Assembly: GCF_003672135.1 (NCBI RefSeq)
Contig: NC_039509.1
Location: forward strand, 2,790,001 to 2,854,000
DNA: 64,000 bases
Reading direction: 5' to 3'
Source of the DNA: Ooceraea biroi
Taxonomy: Eukaryota; Arthropoda; Insecta; Hymenoptera; Formicidae
In this document: one piece after another, positions 39,204 through 52,164 of the stretch
Position numbering within the stretch: position 1 is the first letter of the stretch
How the letters are laid out: each line of letters begins with the position of its first letter
Notes under the pieces: model-generated
Database searches by the model: none
Told to the model about the DNA's origin: nothing
The model's input: the letters and a program-made list of their open reading frames with translations, nothing else
Position numbers and translations under genes: made by a program

Positions 39204-41885
39204 TGGAAAAGAAATAATTTTTTTCATTAAATTTGCTGTTGTACAGTATCGTTTGCATTTTATTTTATAACTTATTCATAATAATAACATAAAAAATATG
39301 GAAATATAATCTTTATCATCCTTTATAAGTTTTATATATTTTATGTTTTAGCGTTCACTTTTTGTATATGATATGTTTTTATAAAATATTAATTTATATA
39401 ATAAATATTGTTTTACTTTTATCTTTATTATTATATGATGTATTTAATTTAATTTGATTTGAAATAAATTTAATTTGAAATAAATAATACAAGACAAATT
39501 TATTTTATGTCTGAAACGGCCATATTTTATTCTCATGCCTGAAATTAATAATTTCATTACTCATAATCTTTTTATTTTTTGCATCATCTTTCCAAATAAT
39601 ATTGTAGAGAAGCTATTAAGCTAGTTAAGTGTAATATAATAAATTCAGGTTTTATGGTTAAATGTAAATCAATGATGTCATTAAGAACCTTCTCAAGTCT
39701 ACCAAGACCCCATTTCATAGTGAAGCTATAAAAAAATCGCCTGCTACTCATTTTTTTCTTTATAAATCTTTCACAAAAAATAATGTACTTTAGCATGCAA
39801 ATAAATTAAAAAATGTTTAGAGAGGTGTCGTCTCCAAAAAGAGAATATAATAATAAGAGAATAAAATGAATCCATTACTTTCAAAGCAGACACACGCGCA
39901 AAATCTGAGTCCACCAGTTGAGCTTCACCATAAGTGGGTTGGTCTTTTGTACGATGTTAAATTGTGAACTTTTGGGATGCGCGTTGCGGGTACGCACGTA
40001 GACACGTTTTATACGTTTACGAGAGCAAGTGCATTTTCTCGTTGCACAGCTGGCACGCATATAGCCTGACTCAACAGCTAACTCTCATAAATTTAATTAC
40101 AAAGCGTAACCGAAATAGAAAACTAGTCTCTCGTTTTACTGGGTAAAATTATAAATTAATCTTGCCGCTATAATGTTCTCGAAAGTTACATCGTTTATCG
40201 GTAAATTCTACGAACTATAAATTATCAGCGAGCACAGTATCATTATCGCTTACGATATCTGAAGATACATCTCTATCAGATATACCTGTAAGTCAACAAA
40301 CAATTGGATAATATCATTATATAATAATATACTTAATACTCATCGTATTCTAAGATATTTTAGTATACCGAGATAAATATATCATCGATTTTTTATCTCT
40401 AAGATTGGATAAAAAGTCATTTCCAAGTATGAATTAAATTTCCGCGAAACTTATAAAAGGCAAACAATTAACTTTTAATTCAGGAATTTTCGAGCTGTTT
40501 AATGTCACTCATTTTATCATGATAAAAATAATTAGAAGAGTGTTGTTGGTACATCGCACTTCATTAACGTGAAAGAGCGAGTGAAATATGAGCAGAATAC
40601 CTGGTGGCGCGATGTTTTGTTCCATTACGGATTAAACGGTCGGAGGAGCTGAAAGACGTTACGCAGCAAATTCCTGTCGACCGACGGCGATGAAGTCGGA
40701 GATGAATTGTAATGCGCCATGCATTTCCGCCAACTAAGAGCGACAGCGTAAAAGGGCGCTGAGATAGAGTGTCGCAAATCACCGTACGAAAGTGCTCTCC
40801 TACGGAGGTATAGACGAGCGTTGTGAAAACCAAACCCAGCCTGACAGCTCCCCGTTGACCCACCATCGTACAATTTTCTAAAAATTGCCGTGCGCTGAGC
40901 CAACGGCTATCGAATCTCAACTTTTTCTCTATATACACACTCTATACTCTATAATATATGTATATGCATCGTTGTTTTAAGCTCCTGATTTGACTCGATA
41001 GCGATACGAAATAAAATGTCTACATTTTTGTATTTATGTATAGATATCTGTATCAATTTTTATCTATATAGTTGGATTTAATTTTACTCTTTGATACTTT
41101 GCACATGAAATATACAAAACAAATGTCCAAATATTTAAAAAATCATTAAAAACATTTCTCTGGAATCTTTTTATCTTTCTCTTTACTATAATAAAATTTA
41201 TTTTGCATGGACAGATTTTTCACAATAAACATCATCATAAAAATCACAATAAGAATTCGTTTAGTTACTCTTAATGCAGTATTTGGAAAGATATTAATCC
41301 TTTATATTGTGATGGACGGATCGATCATTCTCGATAGCTTTATTATAGAGATCCTACATGTTATCTCAGGAACGTAATGTACGTCGGGCATTTGGTCGAA
41401 AAATGGGACGCACTACTTTTTGAATGGTCGCCCGATCGCCGATATGTTTTTCATGGCGCCGGATTATGACGGGTGATCTGTCACGGTCATCGTAACGGTA
41501 ACTCCAAGGGGTTAGAAAGGGCTTAATGCCTCTCCTAGCAGGGATAGTGCAAGAAAGAGTGTGCGTGTGGAGGATGAGGAAGGAGTACGTTACACCATAT
41601 CAAAATGGCCACAACTTAGGGGTCCTCTGCTACCCCGATATATCATCGTTAGAGAACTTTGGACGGCTTCCTGGTTCCAGCATTGATGGCTTCCTCCGAT
41701 ACGACATGATGTATCTGTTCCTTATTGCTGCGGCGTGGAAATGAGAATCGGATGCAATTTGAAAGTAAAAGTACCACATAAGCGATAACAAAGCGTTCCT
41801 CTATTTATCTATCTGTCTTCTGATTCACATTTCGGCAGGATTTATTTTTAAATTAAGAAGGGATAACTTAATGACTCTGACATGT

Positions 41886-41902
41886 ATGTGTGTGTGTGTG
41901 TG
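41886..41902. repeat. (TG)n microsatellite
   Basis: Short TG run. Confidence 0.8.
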
Positions 41903-44900
41903 AAAGTACTGTCAACCCTCAAGATCTTTAGAAAACCACCCTTAATTTACATCACAGACATATTCCGTAACCCATAAATGCGATTAAATTGCACTTAGAA
42001 ATTAATTTATACTTAATACAAACGTTACAAAATTTCTAAACTTTAGACCTGGATATATATATCGCTACCCTTACCATTTATAACGCTCAATGACATCTCA
42101 ATTTCTTTATTTGTCACATGTTGAGGTTTCGATTTTATAGATGGTTTATATTCGGCTAATTTGCATTATAATTGTAATAATCAATGTTTTTATATTGCAT
42201 ATTTTTTGGAATTTATATGTAATTTAAATTATACGATTGTAAGTTATTACTATGTGGCTCTCCGTTGATTTATTAGCTGTCACGTGCTTCTTGTCAACTC
42301 TCTTAGCGTGCTTGAAATGTCCGTCGGCTGGAAGCTAACACCCGGCTGCCGAACGTAATGCAACGGATAATGCGGCAAGTTTCCTACCGAGAGATTACGT
42401 GACCAGCTCTCAGTTTCGAGCCTAGGTACCGTCTGTATTACGGCGGGGTGACGCACCATACTTCTCAGGTATTCAGGCAACGAGGCTAAGTTTCCAGTTA
42501 TTGCTTACGCGTTGCTAAGAAATTTCAATTTGGCATTCAAAGCAATTTGCTAGGTAAGCTCACTTGCATACTGCATCACGAGCTTTTCCTTAACGAGATA
42601 TACGGGTTATTGCAAGAAAGCAAAAAGATCAGGAACGGCTGAATCAGTTCTCATTCAATGAAAATTAAACATATAAACTCCTGCAAAGTTCGTATCATTT
42701 AGCATAATGTTTGACATTAAGTCAAACGTTTGAAAGAGCGGCAAATTTTCAGAGAAAGATCAATGATTATCAGACGGTAGAATGAATCGAGCAATCAATC
42801 TCGCATTCGGAATTTCAAACTCACTATCGTACATATGTATAGCTCCATCGGACATTCAACGTGATTTAATCATATTCAGAGAAATGTAAAAGCGTCAGAT
42901 TGGACTCGATCGATTAAAAGTTCGAGACTGCAGAAAATAATAAGGCACGAAGGAAGCATACAAAGCGAAAGCGTTTCTCTTGCCTTCCTCTTCTGCTCGG
43001 ACTTGTGAGAGCTTTTTGCCATCATTAACTATTTTTTTTCCCCTCTGGAGATAATGGTGACCGGCTATAAAGTATGCAGATTATAAAACGGATGGCCCCA
43101 ACTGATGGGGATTTCCTGAGAAATCTGTATTAACTGCGAACGGACAGATAGAATGATTATACGTGCACATCGGCGCAGGTACACGTTCGTGCATATTCAC
43201 GTGCTCAGAAACGACTATACACTGAGCTAAATTAAGTTTTTCTCAACGGGTCCCTTATGCAACGTCATGCAGATAATCGCAGGCTCTTTGAAAAATACAT
43301 TTCCGGACGACGTTAACGCTGTACGTGAAACGAACGTCCCCAGAAAGGAAAATGAATCAATTACTGGATAATAACTGTAAAATACTTATGAAATTAAGTA
43401 TCGGCGAGTGTTTTTTCCATATTCCTCTAACGGGTTCTCTCTCTCCTCACGAGTATAATCGCGGTCGCCGAAGCTGCCAACTGAAAATAATAACGGAGAT
43501 GGTGCGCCGTCACTCCGACTGTAATTATCGTCGTACATTTCAGTCGCTGCCGGCGCGCAGGATATCAACTTTTCCTAAATACATTATCTAGATTTCGCAT
43601 CGGCGTTAATCTGTCCAGCGGTAAGTAATTAAATTTCCGCGAATGCCATTCCGCGGGGAGTTTATCTAGAGCGGTTATAAAAAAATTCTGACTTTTAGTT
43701 GCCAGCTTTTATCGAGGAGAGCGATGACGAGTCGGCAGATAAATCTGGCCGAGCATTTCCCATCCGCGCGCGCGTCCTTTTCGCGGGTTAATGCGCTTTC
43801 CACAGGACGAGCGTGCTCGACGTGCAACAAGCCTCGACGTATGCGTGTGCCTTCAGAGGCCCACGTTGGTTTGTGCCGACGACAGGAACGGTTATCCGAT
43901 ATCAAATTACCGTACGTCGAGCCAAGTTCCTCCAAGGTCTGCATGCGTACGCCAATAACTTCATCCCGCGCTGACACGACTTTTAATGGTATAATCTGTC
44001 CTGGTCGCCACTGCGACTGACCGTCTCCGATCTCTATGAATCGAGAAAAATCACGCGACTTTATTGCTAAAAACATTTCACGTGCGAAGATACAACGTAC
44101 CTCGCTCTTGTGAATAAAAGACTTGTGCTAATTTGAGCGTTCGGTTTACGATTAAGCATCTTTGAAAATGATTATATATTTGGTTTTAATTATCTAATCA
44201 ATTTAAATCAATTTAAAATATGAAATTGCACGAATTGTTTACTCATATAATTGCAAGTACCAGTAATTTAGATAAATCAAGAAGACATTCGATATACAGT
44301 AAAACAAAAAGTAATATTCACAATAATCGAGATAAGGCAATCGTTCGCGAGATAAGGTTGAAATTGAAATCAGTTGTACGCGGTAAATAGCGTGATATCA
44401 CGATGATAAGCTATAAGACGTCATTCTTGTAAATTGGATCATCGTAGCGTTATCTCGATTTCCTTTCTTATTATCAGGTGTTCCGCAGGTTTCTACTGTC
44501 TTCATCGTGCGCGGTAAATCCTCCGTAAATTCTCCGCATGACCGATCAGTCGTCGTTGCTCGAGTGACAAATAGTTAGGCGTTACCTAAGCTAGTTACGG
44601 ATCCTTCGACAAACACAGACGGACAAACGCTTCCTAATTGTACTGGGAATTGTTTACGCTACCTTGTAGTATCTTCCCACCTGGATCCGCTCATGGCTAT
44701 TCCGTGTTTGCCACTTCCCCTCGTTTCTTGGACGCTTCTGCCATCTCTTCCGGAAGAATGGATAACGAAGATTTCGTAGGAGGATAGACGCCCATGGCGC
44801 TTAATTAAGTTGCTGGTGACGAGCTTTCATTAGGAGATCTGGCTTTTTTTTCTGTGCTCATCTCATGTTTCTGAGCTGATTTCTCGATGTTAAACCCATC

Positions 44901-46008
44901 ATCGCAGGGATTACTTTCGCCAACACGGAAAACAATGGATTCGCGTATAGCGGTATGATTCGTGTATACAGTTTCGCGACATATCGGATTAATTCCTATC
45001 CGTCCCACGGTGACGTATTTTTCGGCATTTTTCACGATAGAAAATATACAGTTATTCACGCATGCATTTCCATGTTCCATTAGGCGCATAACCAACACGC
45101 TACAACGTCAGCTTCTAGTGATTAAATTTACACTCTACCATACATGTGCGTAAAAATTAGAAATGTAAAAAATATCCGTAGACTTAAAGAACACTATTCT
45201 GGTCCAGTTGTTTGTATTGTTATTTTATTTTTATGTTATTTTTGTTATGTTATTTTTAGATTGTCGATATTTTTATCACATTTTATTTTTTTGTAGTATT
45301 TTAATTGAAAACAATGTTGAATTAATCAAAAGAAATATTGATTTTGAAAACACATATATCATCTTTACAAACGCCGATTCTAAGGAAGGAAGAGTCAGAA
45401 AACTGTTGTTTCCGCATTTATGATTCATCTATTTTCTCGAATAATGCTGGATAGGTGCCTGGATTCAGAATGACGTTATTTTTGGGCAATTGGCGGATTG
45501 TACAAATAAAAAGAGTATCCGCTAGGATCATTTTGTCAAAGAGCCAAATGCAACCGCAGAGTGTTGTACCAACAATGCAACGTGTCTGAGTAAATACGCG
45601 AGCGTCGTTAAATATTTGAACATCCACCATGCGAGTGTGTAAACGCGGCCTTGCGTTATGATATGTATCATTAACTCTACGTTTACATGCGCAAATCTGT
45701 CGCACAAACTATACGGCACCATGAAGAGCTCGTCTCTCTACGTTCGCGAATATTTTACAATCAGGATCCCGTGTATAATGTCAAGACCTCGACGAGAGAT
45801 TCTCAAGTTTTCCCCTGAGCGGCACTCATACACTAGCAAAGACGCTTCGTGAGAAGATAAGCGTCGCGCGAACGTTACATTCGGATGTTGCGACGCGTCC
45901 GCTTCTCTAGCTCATCCCCTTGGTATGTCTGGGTACATCGTTGTCGCAACGATACATCGATTTACTGCGGTTTTACTACGGCCGCGCCGTGGTTGTTCGT
46001 TTTAACGA

Positions 46009-46017
46009 TGTATAAAA
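46009..46017 (+). promoter_or_regulatory. Orphan TATA-box candidate
   Basis: GTATAAAAGC is a close match to the insect TATA consensus and sits in a GC-richer context. No long frame with a signal peptide or other recognisable feature follows within about 500 bases. It may drive a non-coding RNA or a spliced gene with short exons, or be chance. Confidence 0.2.
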
Positions 46018-47563
46018 GCAGCGACGTATATACGTTATAAAGCGTATGAAGAAAATATACAGCATCGATCGATACGATGCGTGCGCGAGATAGTACTCTT
46101 TGCTATCGAGTTGAATCGTATCGACGCGAATCAGTTTGAGAACGTTACCATTTTAGGAAAATAGTCTATGATACACGGAATGGAAAAGCAACAAGATATA
46201 GCAAAACCTCCGAAAGCTTTCCCGGTATGCATAAAAAAGCAATTAAATAAGATCAATGTAAGATGTCACCAAGAATGTTGATGTGATGGTCCTTTATATC
46301 ACTTATGCGACAATTAATATTGTATCAAATTAATACAACGTTATTAAACTTGCTGACAATCTGCAATAGACGCGTGGAAACTATAATTTCATTGTAAGCG
46401 TAGGATTAAATGAGAAACGAAGAGGGAACTTTTAAATTGGCACAGATCTGTCGCTGGATAGATTGTAGAACAGGTGCAGCAGCAGCAGTAGCAGTAGCAA
46501 TGCGTAAAACCGATGCTGGTATTTTCAGAGAAAAAATATCGCTTGTTTAACACCCCGGACTCAGCCCCACGAGGCCGATACGAGACGAATTATTGTGCAG
46601 CGCCAATCTACAAGGATTACTCACGCCCACGAAGAGCCACCGGGACATCGTTCGATAACTTTACGGCGGTGCACGTCGTCCCTTTGAAAAGCGCATCGAA
46701 AGCGTCATTGCACCTTGAGCTTGCGGATTAGATGAGTTGCTCCGTTCATGCACCGGATTACTATCAAGAATTTCGATTTCAAAAGCTGCTCACGCCGTAA
46801 TTTTCGCTTCTGAACACTGGATAAATGAAGAGCTTTTTTATCGGATTGCAGGAAGAACAATTTGAGCATCATAAAATATGAATATTGACATGATACTTGG
46901 ATCAATTTTTGACGAAGACGATCGTAATATCAACTGCTTTAATTACTTAATTAATAGTCTAATGAGGAAATTATTAATACGTGATATTGTATGCGTTCTA
47001 ACGCTTACTGAATTTCCCTCTAATAATATAACCGCGACATTTATGTGATATGTAACAAGCTTTCAAAAATTTCAAGTTTTTAATTAATTCAAAAAATCTT
47101 ACGAGATCTCTTAATGTTTTCAATAGAAAAATTGTATCTTTTTTAGTTAATTGATACGGAATTTTAAAAAATCTCATGCATCTCACGAAAATGTCAATCC
47201 TACTTAATAGTCTGATTGTGAGTCACATTGAGGAGCGGCAAAATAATAAAAACTCTTATTAGAGTAACCGAAAAATGATATAAATAATAAAAGAAGAGAA
47301 TATGTATTCGAAATGTCAATAAACTGTAGACGAAGATAAATTTAATAATGGCGAATAAACGGAAAATTTGATGCAAAAGTTTTTATTTTATCAATAATTT
47401 AATCTTATCACCTCGAACGCGCAGATTCTATATATATAGGTAAGCATATATTATGTAACTGTTATATTATGTAGTTGCCATCAAGATTCTATAAACCAAA
47501 ACTACCATAAGTCAAAATGCCTGATAATATATATATATATATTACAAAGAGAAATTAGGCATT

Positions 47564-47756
47564 GAAAACTGCAATATTATACATAGCGCAATCTTTTGCG
47601 TATCAATAATCAATAACAAGTTGACACCACATGCTTCATTAATTATCTTTCAATAGCGAGATAATGATTCATTACTTGTCTTCTTTTATTCTAAAATCTT
47701 TTATCCTAGAATTTGGATTTATTATCAATGAAAATAATACCTTTCTGGAAAAAGAC
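47564..47756. repeat. Direct repeat A, left of MBF2 gene 1
   Basis: About 190 bp, similar in the same orientation to 49231-49413. Shared landmarks include ATCTTTTRCGTATCAATAAT, CAATAGCRAGATAATGAT and TTTTATTCTA. The two copies bracket MBF2-family gene 1, about 1.67 kb apart, with scattered substitutions and small indels. Confidence 0.7.
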
Positions 47757-48009
47757 AAAAATAAAATAATAAGTTGTAAGTAAAAATTATTAATAGTACT
47801 ATTAAGAAATTATTATGGTAGTTGAGACAACGATATTGTCTATGATCTTGTTATCTTGGTATATGTATATATAGATCTTAATAGAAATTTCAAGATTTTA
47901 TTATATGCAATTTAATATCACTCTCTTTGCGTCATGTCACATTTGTATTGATCACCTCTTCTTCGCAGAACGTAACTTTCCAGAACACGATGACACATCA
48001 GCGAAACAA

Positions 48010-48142
48010 TCATGATAAGATGAGAAATGAGAGATAAGCGATTATTGCGTGTATTTAAACACCGGTTGCCCGTTGTGCCGACAGAGCAACTCGAGTAGTC
48101 ATCCTGCAGTGATATCGGTTTTCGAGTGTGAAATAAGCCAAA
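48010..48142 (+). promoter_or_regulatory. Promoter and 5' UTR of MBF2 gene 1 (conserved with gene 2)
   Basis: Closely similar to 59027-59144 upstream of the paralogue: TCATGATAAGATGAGA, GTATTTAA (TATA-like, about 48,051-48,058), GTGCCGACAGAGCAACTCGAG and AAATAAGCCAAAATG are shared. The conservation reflects recent duplication and perhaps retained regulation. Confidence 0.65.
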
Positions 48143-48541
48143 ATGTCGGCACAGAAATACATGATCGGACTGGCCTTCCTGGTCGCCGCTCTGCTGGCCA
48201 TCAACGTTGTACCTGCTAGTGGCACTATCAATAATTATGCCGCCGCTAACAAATCGCACCATCTGATCGTCGGCACCAGGATGGCTGGTGACAGGCTCGT
48301 GCTCAGACAGAACGTCCAGAAGAACTCATCTTGGATGAAAGTATCCGTTGTTGAGAAGACCTTCAACACTTCAATGTGGGAACGCATCACTATGGTCAAG
48401 GCGCTGGATCAGAAGACTAATGGCAATGGCGCTTATGCCAGTCTCTTACGAGGTGGACCCGGCCACAGCAACGTCACCCTTAAGTTCAAGAGCCAGAGGG
48501 GTCACAGCATCAACTTCATCGTTGAACTCTACGCACGTTGA
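48143..48541 (+). CDS. MBF2-family secreted peptide, copy 1 ('probable salivary secreted peptide')
   Basis: A single-exon frame of 132 residues. It has a signal peptide of about 26 residues (MSAQKYMIGLAFLVAALLAI..., small residues before SG). The mature part carries MBF2-family landmarks: HHLIVGTRMAGDRLVLRQNV, the KTFN-x-S segment, ITMVKALDQKTNGNGAYA, LRGGPGHSNVTLKFKSQRG and a final INFIVELYAR. Several N-glycosylation sequons (NKS, NSS, NTS, NVT) fit secretion. The family was named after a silkworm transcription co-activator, but most insect members are secreted and are often annotated as salivary peptides; function is largely unknown. Paralogue at 59145-59543, same strand. The start is supported by the conserved upstream block ending AAGCCAAAATG. 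Confidence 0.88.
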   Translation: MSAQKYMIGLAFLVAALLAINVVPASGTINNYAAANKSHHLIVGTRMAGDRLVLRQNVQKNSSWMKVSVVEKTFNTSMWERITMVKALDQKTNGNGAYASLLRGGPGHSNVTLKFKSQRGHSINFIVELYAR

Positions 48542-48770
48542 TGAATCTTGGTGGTTGCAGCTAATATCAGGATCGGTATGATAATTTTTAGATGCAATCA
48601 GAGTGAAAAAATATAATATTTAAACTTGAAGGCTAAATATTATTCTTATATGTTTTAGACTATTTATTTCTACACCGTCACCTTCGTCAAGAAACATTAG
48701 GAAAAGAATACGGCACTTAGATACTCTTATCTGCTATATACTTCAGTATTGATATTTTGTATATATTACG

Positions 48771-48776
48771 AATAAA
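48771..48776 (+). terminator. Poly(A) signal of MBF2 gene 1
   Basis: AATAAA 230 bases after the stop codon of copy 1, followed within about 30 bases by a GT/T-rich stretch. Confidence 0.55.
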
Positions 48777-48992
48777 TCAATATTACTGTAATATTCCTTG
48801 TGTATTTTTCTTTGAGATTTCGATATGAATATAGATCCATAGTTTTAAATCATGTATCCCAGCAAATTATTTATGCAATTATCAATATGAGGGAATATGA
48901 AGTATGGCAAGATACATTAATAACATTCTATGAAGTAAAATTTATCATTCATAAGTGTGAAATGTTTTTGCAATATAATATGGATAAAAAAA

Positions 48993-49205
48993 GCGTCGAA
49001 ATTCGTCACTATATCTGCTATTTTTAATTATATAATATTTTAGTATTTTTATCAGATATTATGTAATATCAAGTAGAATATAAGAACATGCAAGTGCAGT
49101 AAAAGGAATCTGAAAGAAATATCGATAATAATGCAATTGGCGAAATAAAACGCGACAGTGATCAAAAATAAAAATTGCAGAAAATCCATTCGCGGATTGT
49201 GCAAT
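48993..49205. repeat. Direct repeat B, CpG-poor copy
   Basis: About 200 bp, similar in the same orientation to 52165-52390. Shared runs include ACTATATCTGCT, TTTTTATCAGATATTA, GGAATCTG and AAACGCGACAG. In this copy most of the partner's CpG sites read TpG or CpA. It lies in the 3' flank of MBF2 gene 1. Confidence 0.7.
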
Positions 49206-49230
49206 AAATAAGAAATGAACTATTATATTT

Positions 49231-49413
49231 AAAAACTATGATACAACACAGTGCGATCTTTTACGTATCAATAATCTATGATAGATCGACTTTTTTACTT
49301 GCTTCAGTAAATATTCAATAGCAAGATAATGATCTATTATTTGTCTCCTTTTATTCTATAATAAAATTCATTTAGTCTTATCAATGTATAGATTAGCTTT
49401 TTGGAGAAGAGAC
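49231..49413. repeat. Direct repeat A, right of MBF2 gene 1
   Basis: Partner of 47564-47756. It follows immediately after repeat B, so the order here is gene 1, B, A. Confidence 0.7.
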
Positions 49414-50845
49414 AAATTTACACCTTTCTTATCTGGACTGATTCACAGCACTTTATCAGCGGAATACTTCACTTAAAAATATATACTGATGTAATAGCGC
49501 GGCTAAGTAATGATAATAGCTATGTTACGTTTTTTTGGGTGACGAACATAAAATTTAGCCCCTTCAGCGAGAAACGTTACTTGTATGTTAATTAATGAAA
49601 CAAGCGTTGGATAGAAGGACGTTGAATAATGAAGAAAACTAATTGTCACTCTGAATTTTTAACAATGACCAGTAAGAATAGGAATACGATGGAAGTTCTC
49701 TGTTTAGTTAATTATCCTAACATTTCTCTCTCAATTTCCATCGCCTTCATTATGCATCTACATGTTTTTTGACTTGTATTTTTCAGTATTTATCCTTATT
49801 AATTTCAAGTGTTTAAAAATAGTCAATGCTTATATTACATTATTCTGAATCTTTAAATATTAAATAACGTGATATAATAAATGCAATATGTTCTCTGAAT
49901 GTAATAATACTCTTTACACATAGATATACATAAAAGAAAATACATAGAAAGATATGTTTTTTATAATTCATTTAATATTAAATATAATTAAATCAATTTC
50001 AACATATAGTACTCTAAACCTAATAACTAATAATAATTTTTGAGAAATAAATTTATCATATATAATAAATTAATTAAATGCTCAACTCTCTGTTCTCTTA
50101 GCTCCAACGAGTACATTTGATATCAATTTTATATCTGATTAATATGTTATTCGTATTACAAAATTAAAACAAATTAAATTAATTGATTTGATGGATACAG
50201 AATAACAGAATTAACAATTTCTATTTTTAAACGTGAGCAAGATGATATTTGATATGTAATATAGTAAAAAGTAATGTAATATTCTTAAACACATATAATT
50301 TATTGTAATTCCCCGACAGTTTCCTTTTAAGAACAGTTCTTAAAATTAATCAAATAATCTAAGGACAATACAGAATTTATCTAATTTGTAATGCCGATTA
50401 GAGCTTAGTACCGTGCATTTAGTATCGATTCCCGATCAGCAGAGCGCTCTGCGCCTCGTTAAGACGACTGAAGTCGGCTTTTGCCTAGGATTTCCGCAGT
50501 ATATACCCGGATAATTAATGGCAAACGCATCGTGTGGCAGTTATAAGCGACCTGTGAGAGCGTATCTTGCGTCTACCACGGTCAAGACAGGTGCCACCGG
50601 GAATGGAGGCAGTCTCGCGATTGGGATTTGTGCGTCGAATGAATAATGCGAGCGTACTAACCATCCCAACGTATACTCCTATCTATGTAAGGAGGAAAGT
50701 GAAGTCGTTCGAGTCTTTGCCTCAGTTATTCGCTGATACGTTCACATGTGCAGATAAACAGGTATGCAAGATGCGTCGAGTACGCACACAGTGCGCATGT
50801 ATCGACGACTAAGGGAGGACCAGAGCTGCAGAGATGCGAGAGCGA

Positions 50846-50864
50846 AAGAGAGAGAGAGAGAGAG
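50846..50864. repeat. (GA)n microsatellite
   Basis: Short uninterrupted GA run. Confidence 0.85.
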
Positions 50865-51005
50865 CCCTTCGTAGGCACAAACTCCTATATGTTGAAAGAG
50901 AGAGCAAGGCAAAGCTCATATCCTATCTGTAATTGTTTCCTATCTTCAATATTAATAGCAAAATGTAATTTTTCGTAAATTAGTACAGTAATAATGTCTT
51001 TTCTA

Positions 51006-51067
51006 ATTACATGATTTATGCATACTGTATATATATTATTTATATATACATGCATAAATCATGTAAT
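51006..51067. repeat. Near-perfect inverted repeat (hairpin)
   Basis: ATTACATGATTTATGCAT... is followed, after a short AT-rich loop, by its reverse complement ...ATGCATAAATCATGTAAT. The stem is about 26 bp with one small bulge and a loop of under 10 bases. This size could be a small RNA precursor or the core of a palindromic mobile element. Confidence 0.6.
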
Positions 51068-52164
51068 CAAAAATTCATATTTACATATACATGAAAAATA
51101 TTATTGAGAGAATACAAGAGGACGCTATGTCACATATGAGTTGAAGATGCTGTTTCCAGACGCATAATCGACGATACAACCTCTCTGCGAGAATTTCACG
51201 GCTGTTACGGGCGATATTCTGTCACCGTGTATCCACCAATTGACTTAATGATCCGAGTGAATCTATTCTCGATGCAGGACCTAAGTGCATACACGAGGTA
51301 ACATATTGGATGCTCACACGGTTAACAAGCATCTGAGCAAACAATCTCCAACAGCCTCGACAAAGCAGTTGTGACCCTTGCAATTGAGGAACCGTACTAT
51401 TTGGAAAATTTATCGAGAAAGATCAGAATATGTTAATTCCTTCGAACAATCTTTCTTTCACATAAAATGCTTAACGAATCTGTTGAGACTATCTATTGAT
51501 GTCAGCGCTTTATATTAGCGCTCACATTGCATATAATTATTTTCTATATTCATTTGATCCGTATAATAAATGTAATAATTAATAATTAAATGTAATAATT
51601 AAAAAGGAGAAAAAGTGATTGATCTATACTGATATAACTCATAATTTTGGTAAAAGTCGATGTCTCTTCATTACGAAATTTTTCTAAATACATTTTTGTA
51701 TCCGTATATGTGTGTAATATGTAAAATTGTAATACAATGATACCATTAAGCGCTAAACAGTAGTGAATGTATGAATAGCATCGACAGTTGCCCATAGAAG
51801 GTACATTGAATCTGGGATGCGCAGATGTGTATGTATACACGATACACACAATAGCCCATTGCATTACAATGAATATGTTCATGTGTCATAGTTTCTAGTT
51901 TCTATTATCTCTATTACGAAATACGTATCAAATATATCGATAATTTGCTATTAACAATAATTATCGTCCAAATATCTGGGAAGGGCTTGCAATAAAAATC
52001 TTGTTTTGTGAATTGCACGAAATAAAATGGAATGATATAATTGAGATATTGACATGACATGAATAAAACAAACCTCGAAAGAGGAAAGCAGAAAAATTGT
52101 AAAAGAAGCGGGGGTCCTTTTGTACCCCGCAAGGACAAAATAAATATTACTATATTATACTAAA

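Larger units (their letters stand above)
38760..47560. other. Long intergenic region, mostly empty
   Basis: Apart from the weak exon candidates at 38.9-39.2 kb, I find no supportable gene in about 8.8 kb. Frames such as 45705-45418 (minus) and 41526-41744 (plus) show no family motif. A TG repeat lies at 41,886-41,902. A consensus TATA box near 46,010 has no coding sequence that I can link to it. Confidence 0.45.
49420..52160. other. Intergenic region without supportable genes
   Basis: AT-rich to about 50,400, then a GC-richer segment. A TATA-like GTATATACC at about 50,499 precedes a 42-codon frame at 50518-50646 (MANASCGSYKRPVRAYLA...) that I do not recognise. A GA repeat lies at about 50,846-50,864 and a strong hairpin at 51,006-51,067. 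Other frames show no family features. Confidence 0.4.

Noticed and set aside
45418..45705. 95-residue minus-strand frame with several Cys residues
   Set aside because: No recognisable domain or exon borders, and another frame overlaps it on the same strand.
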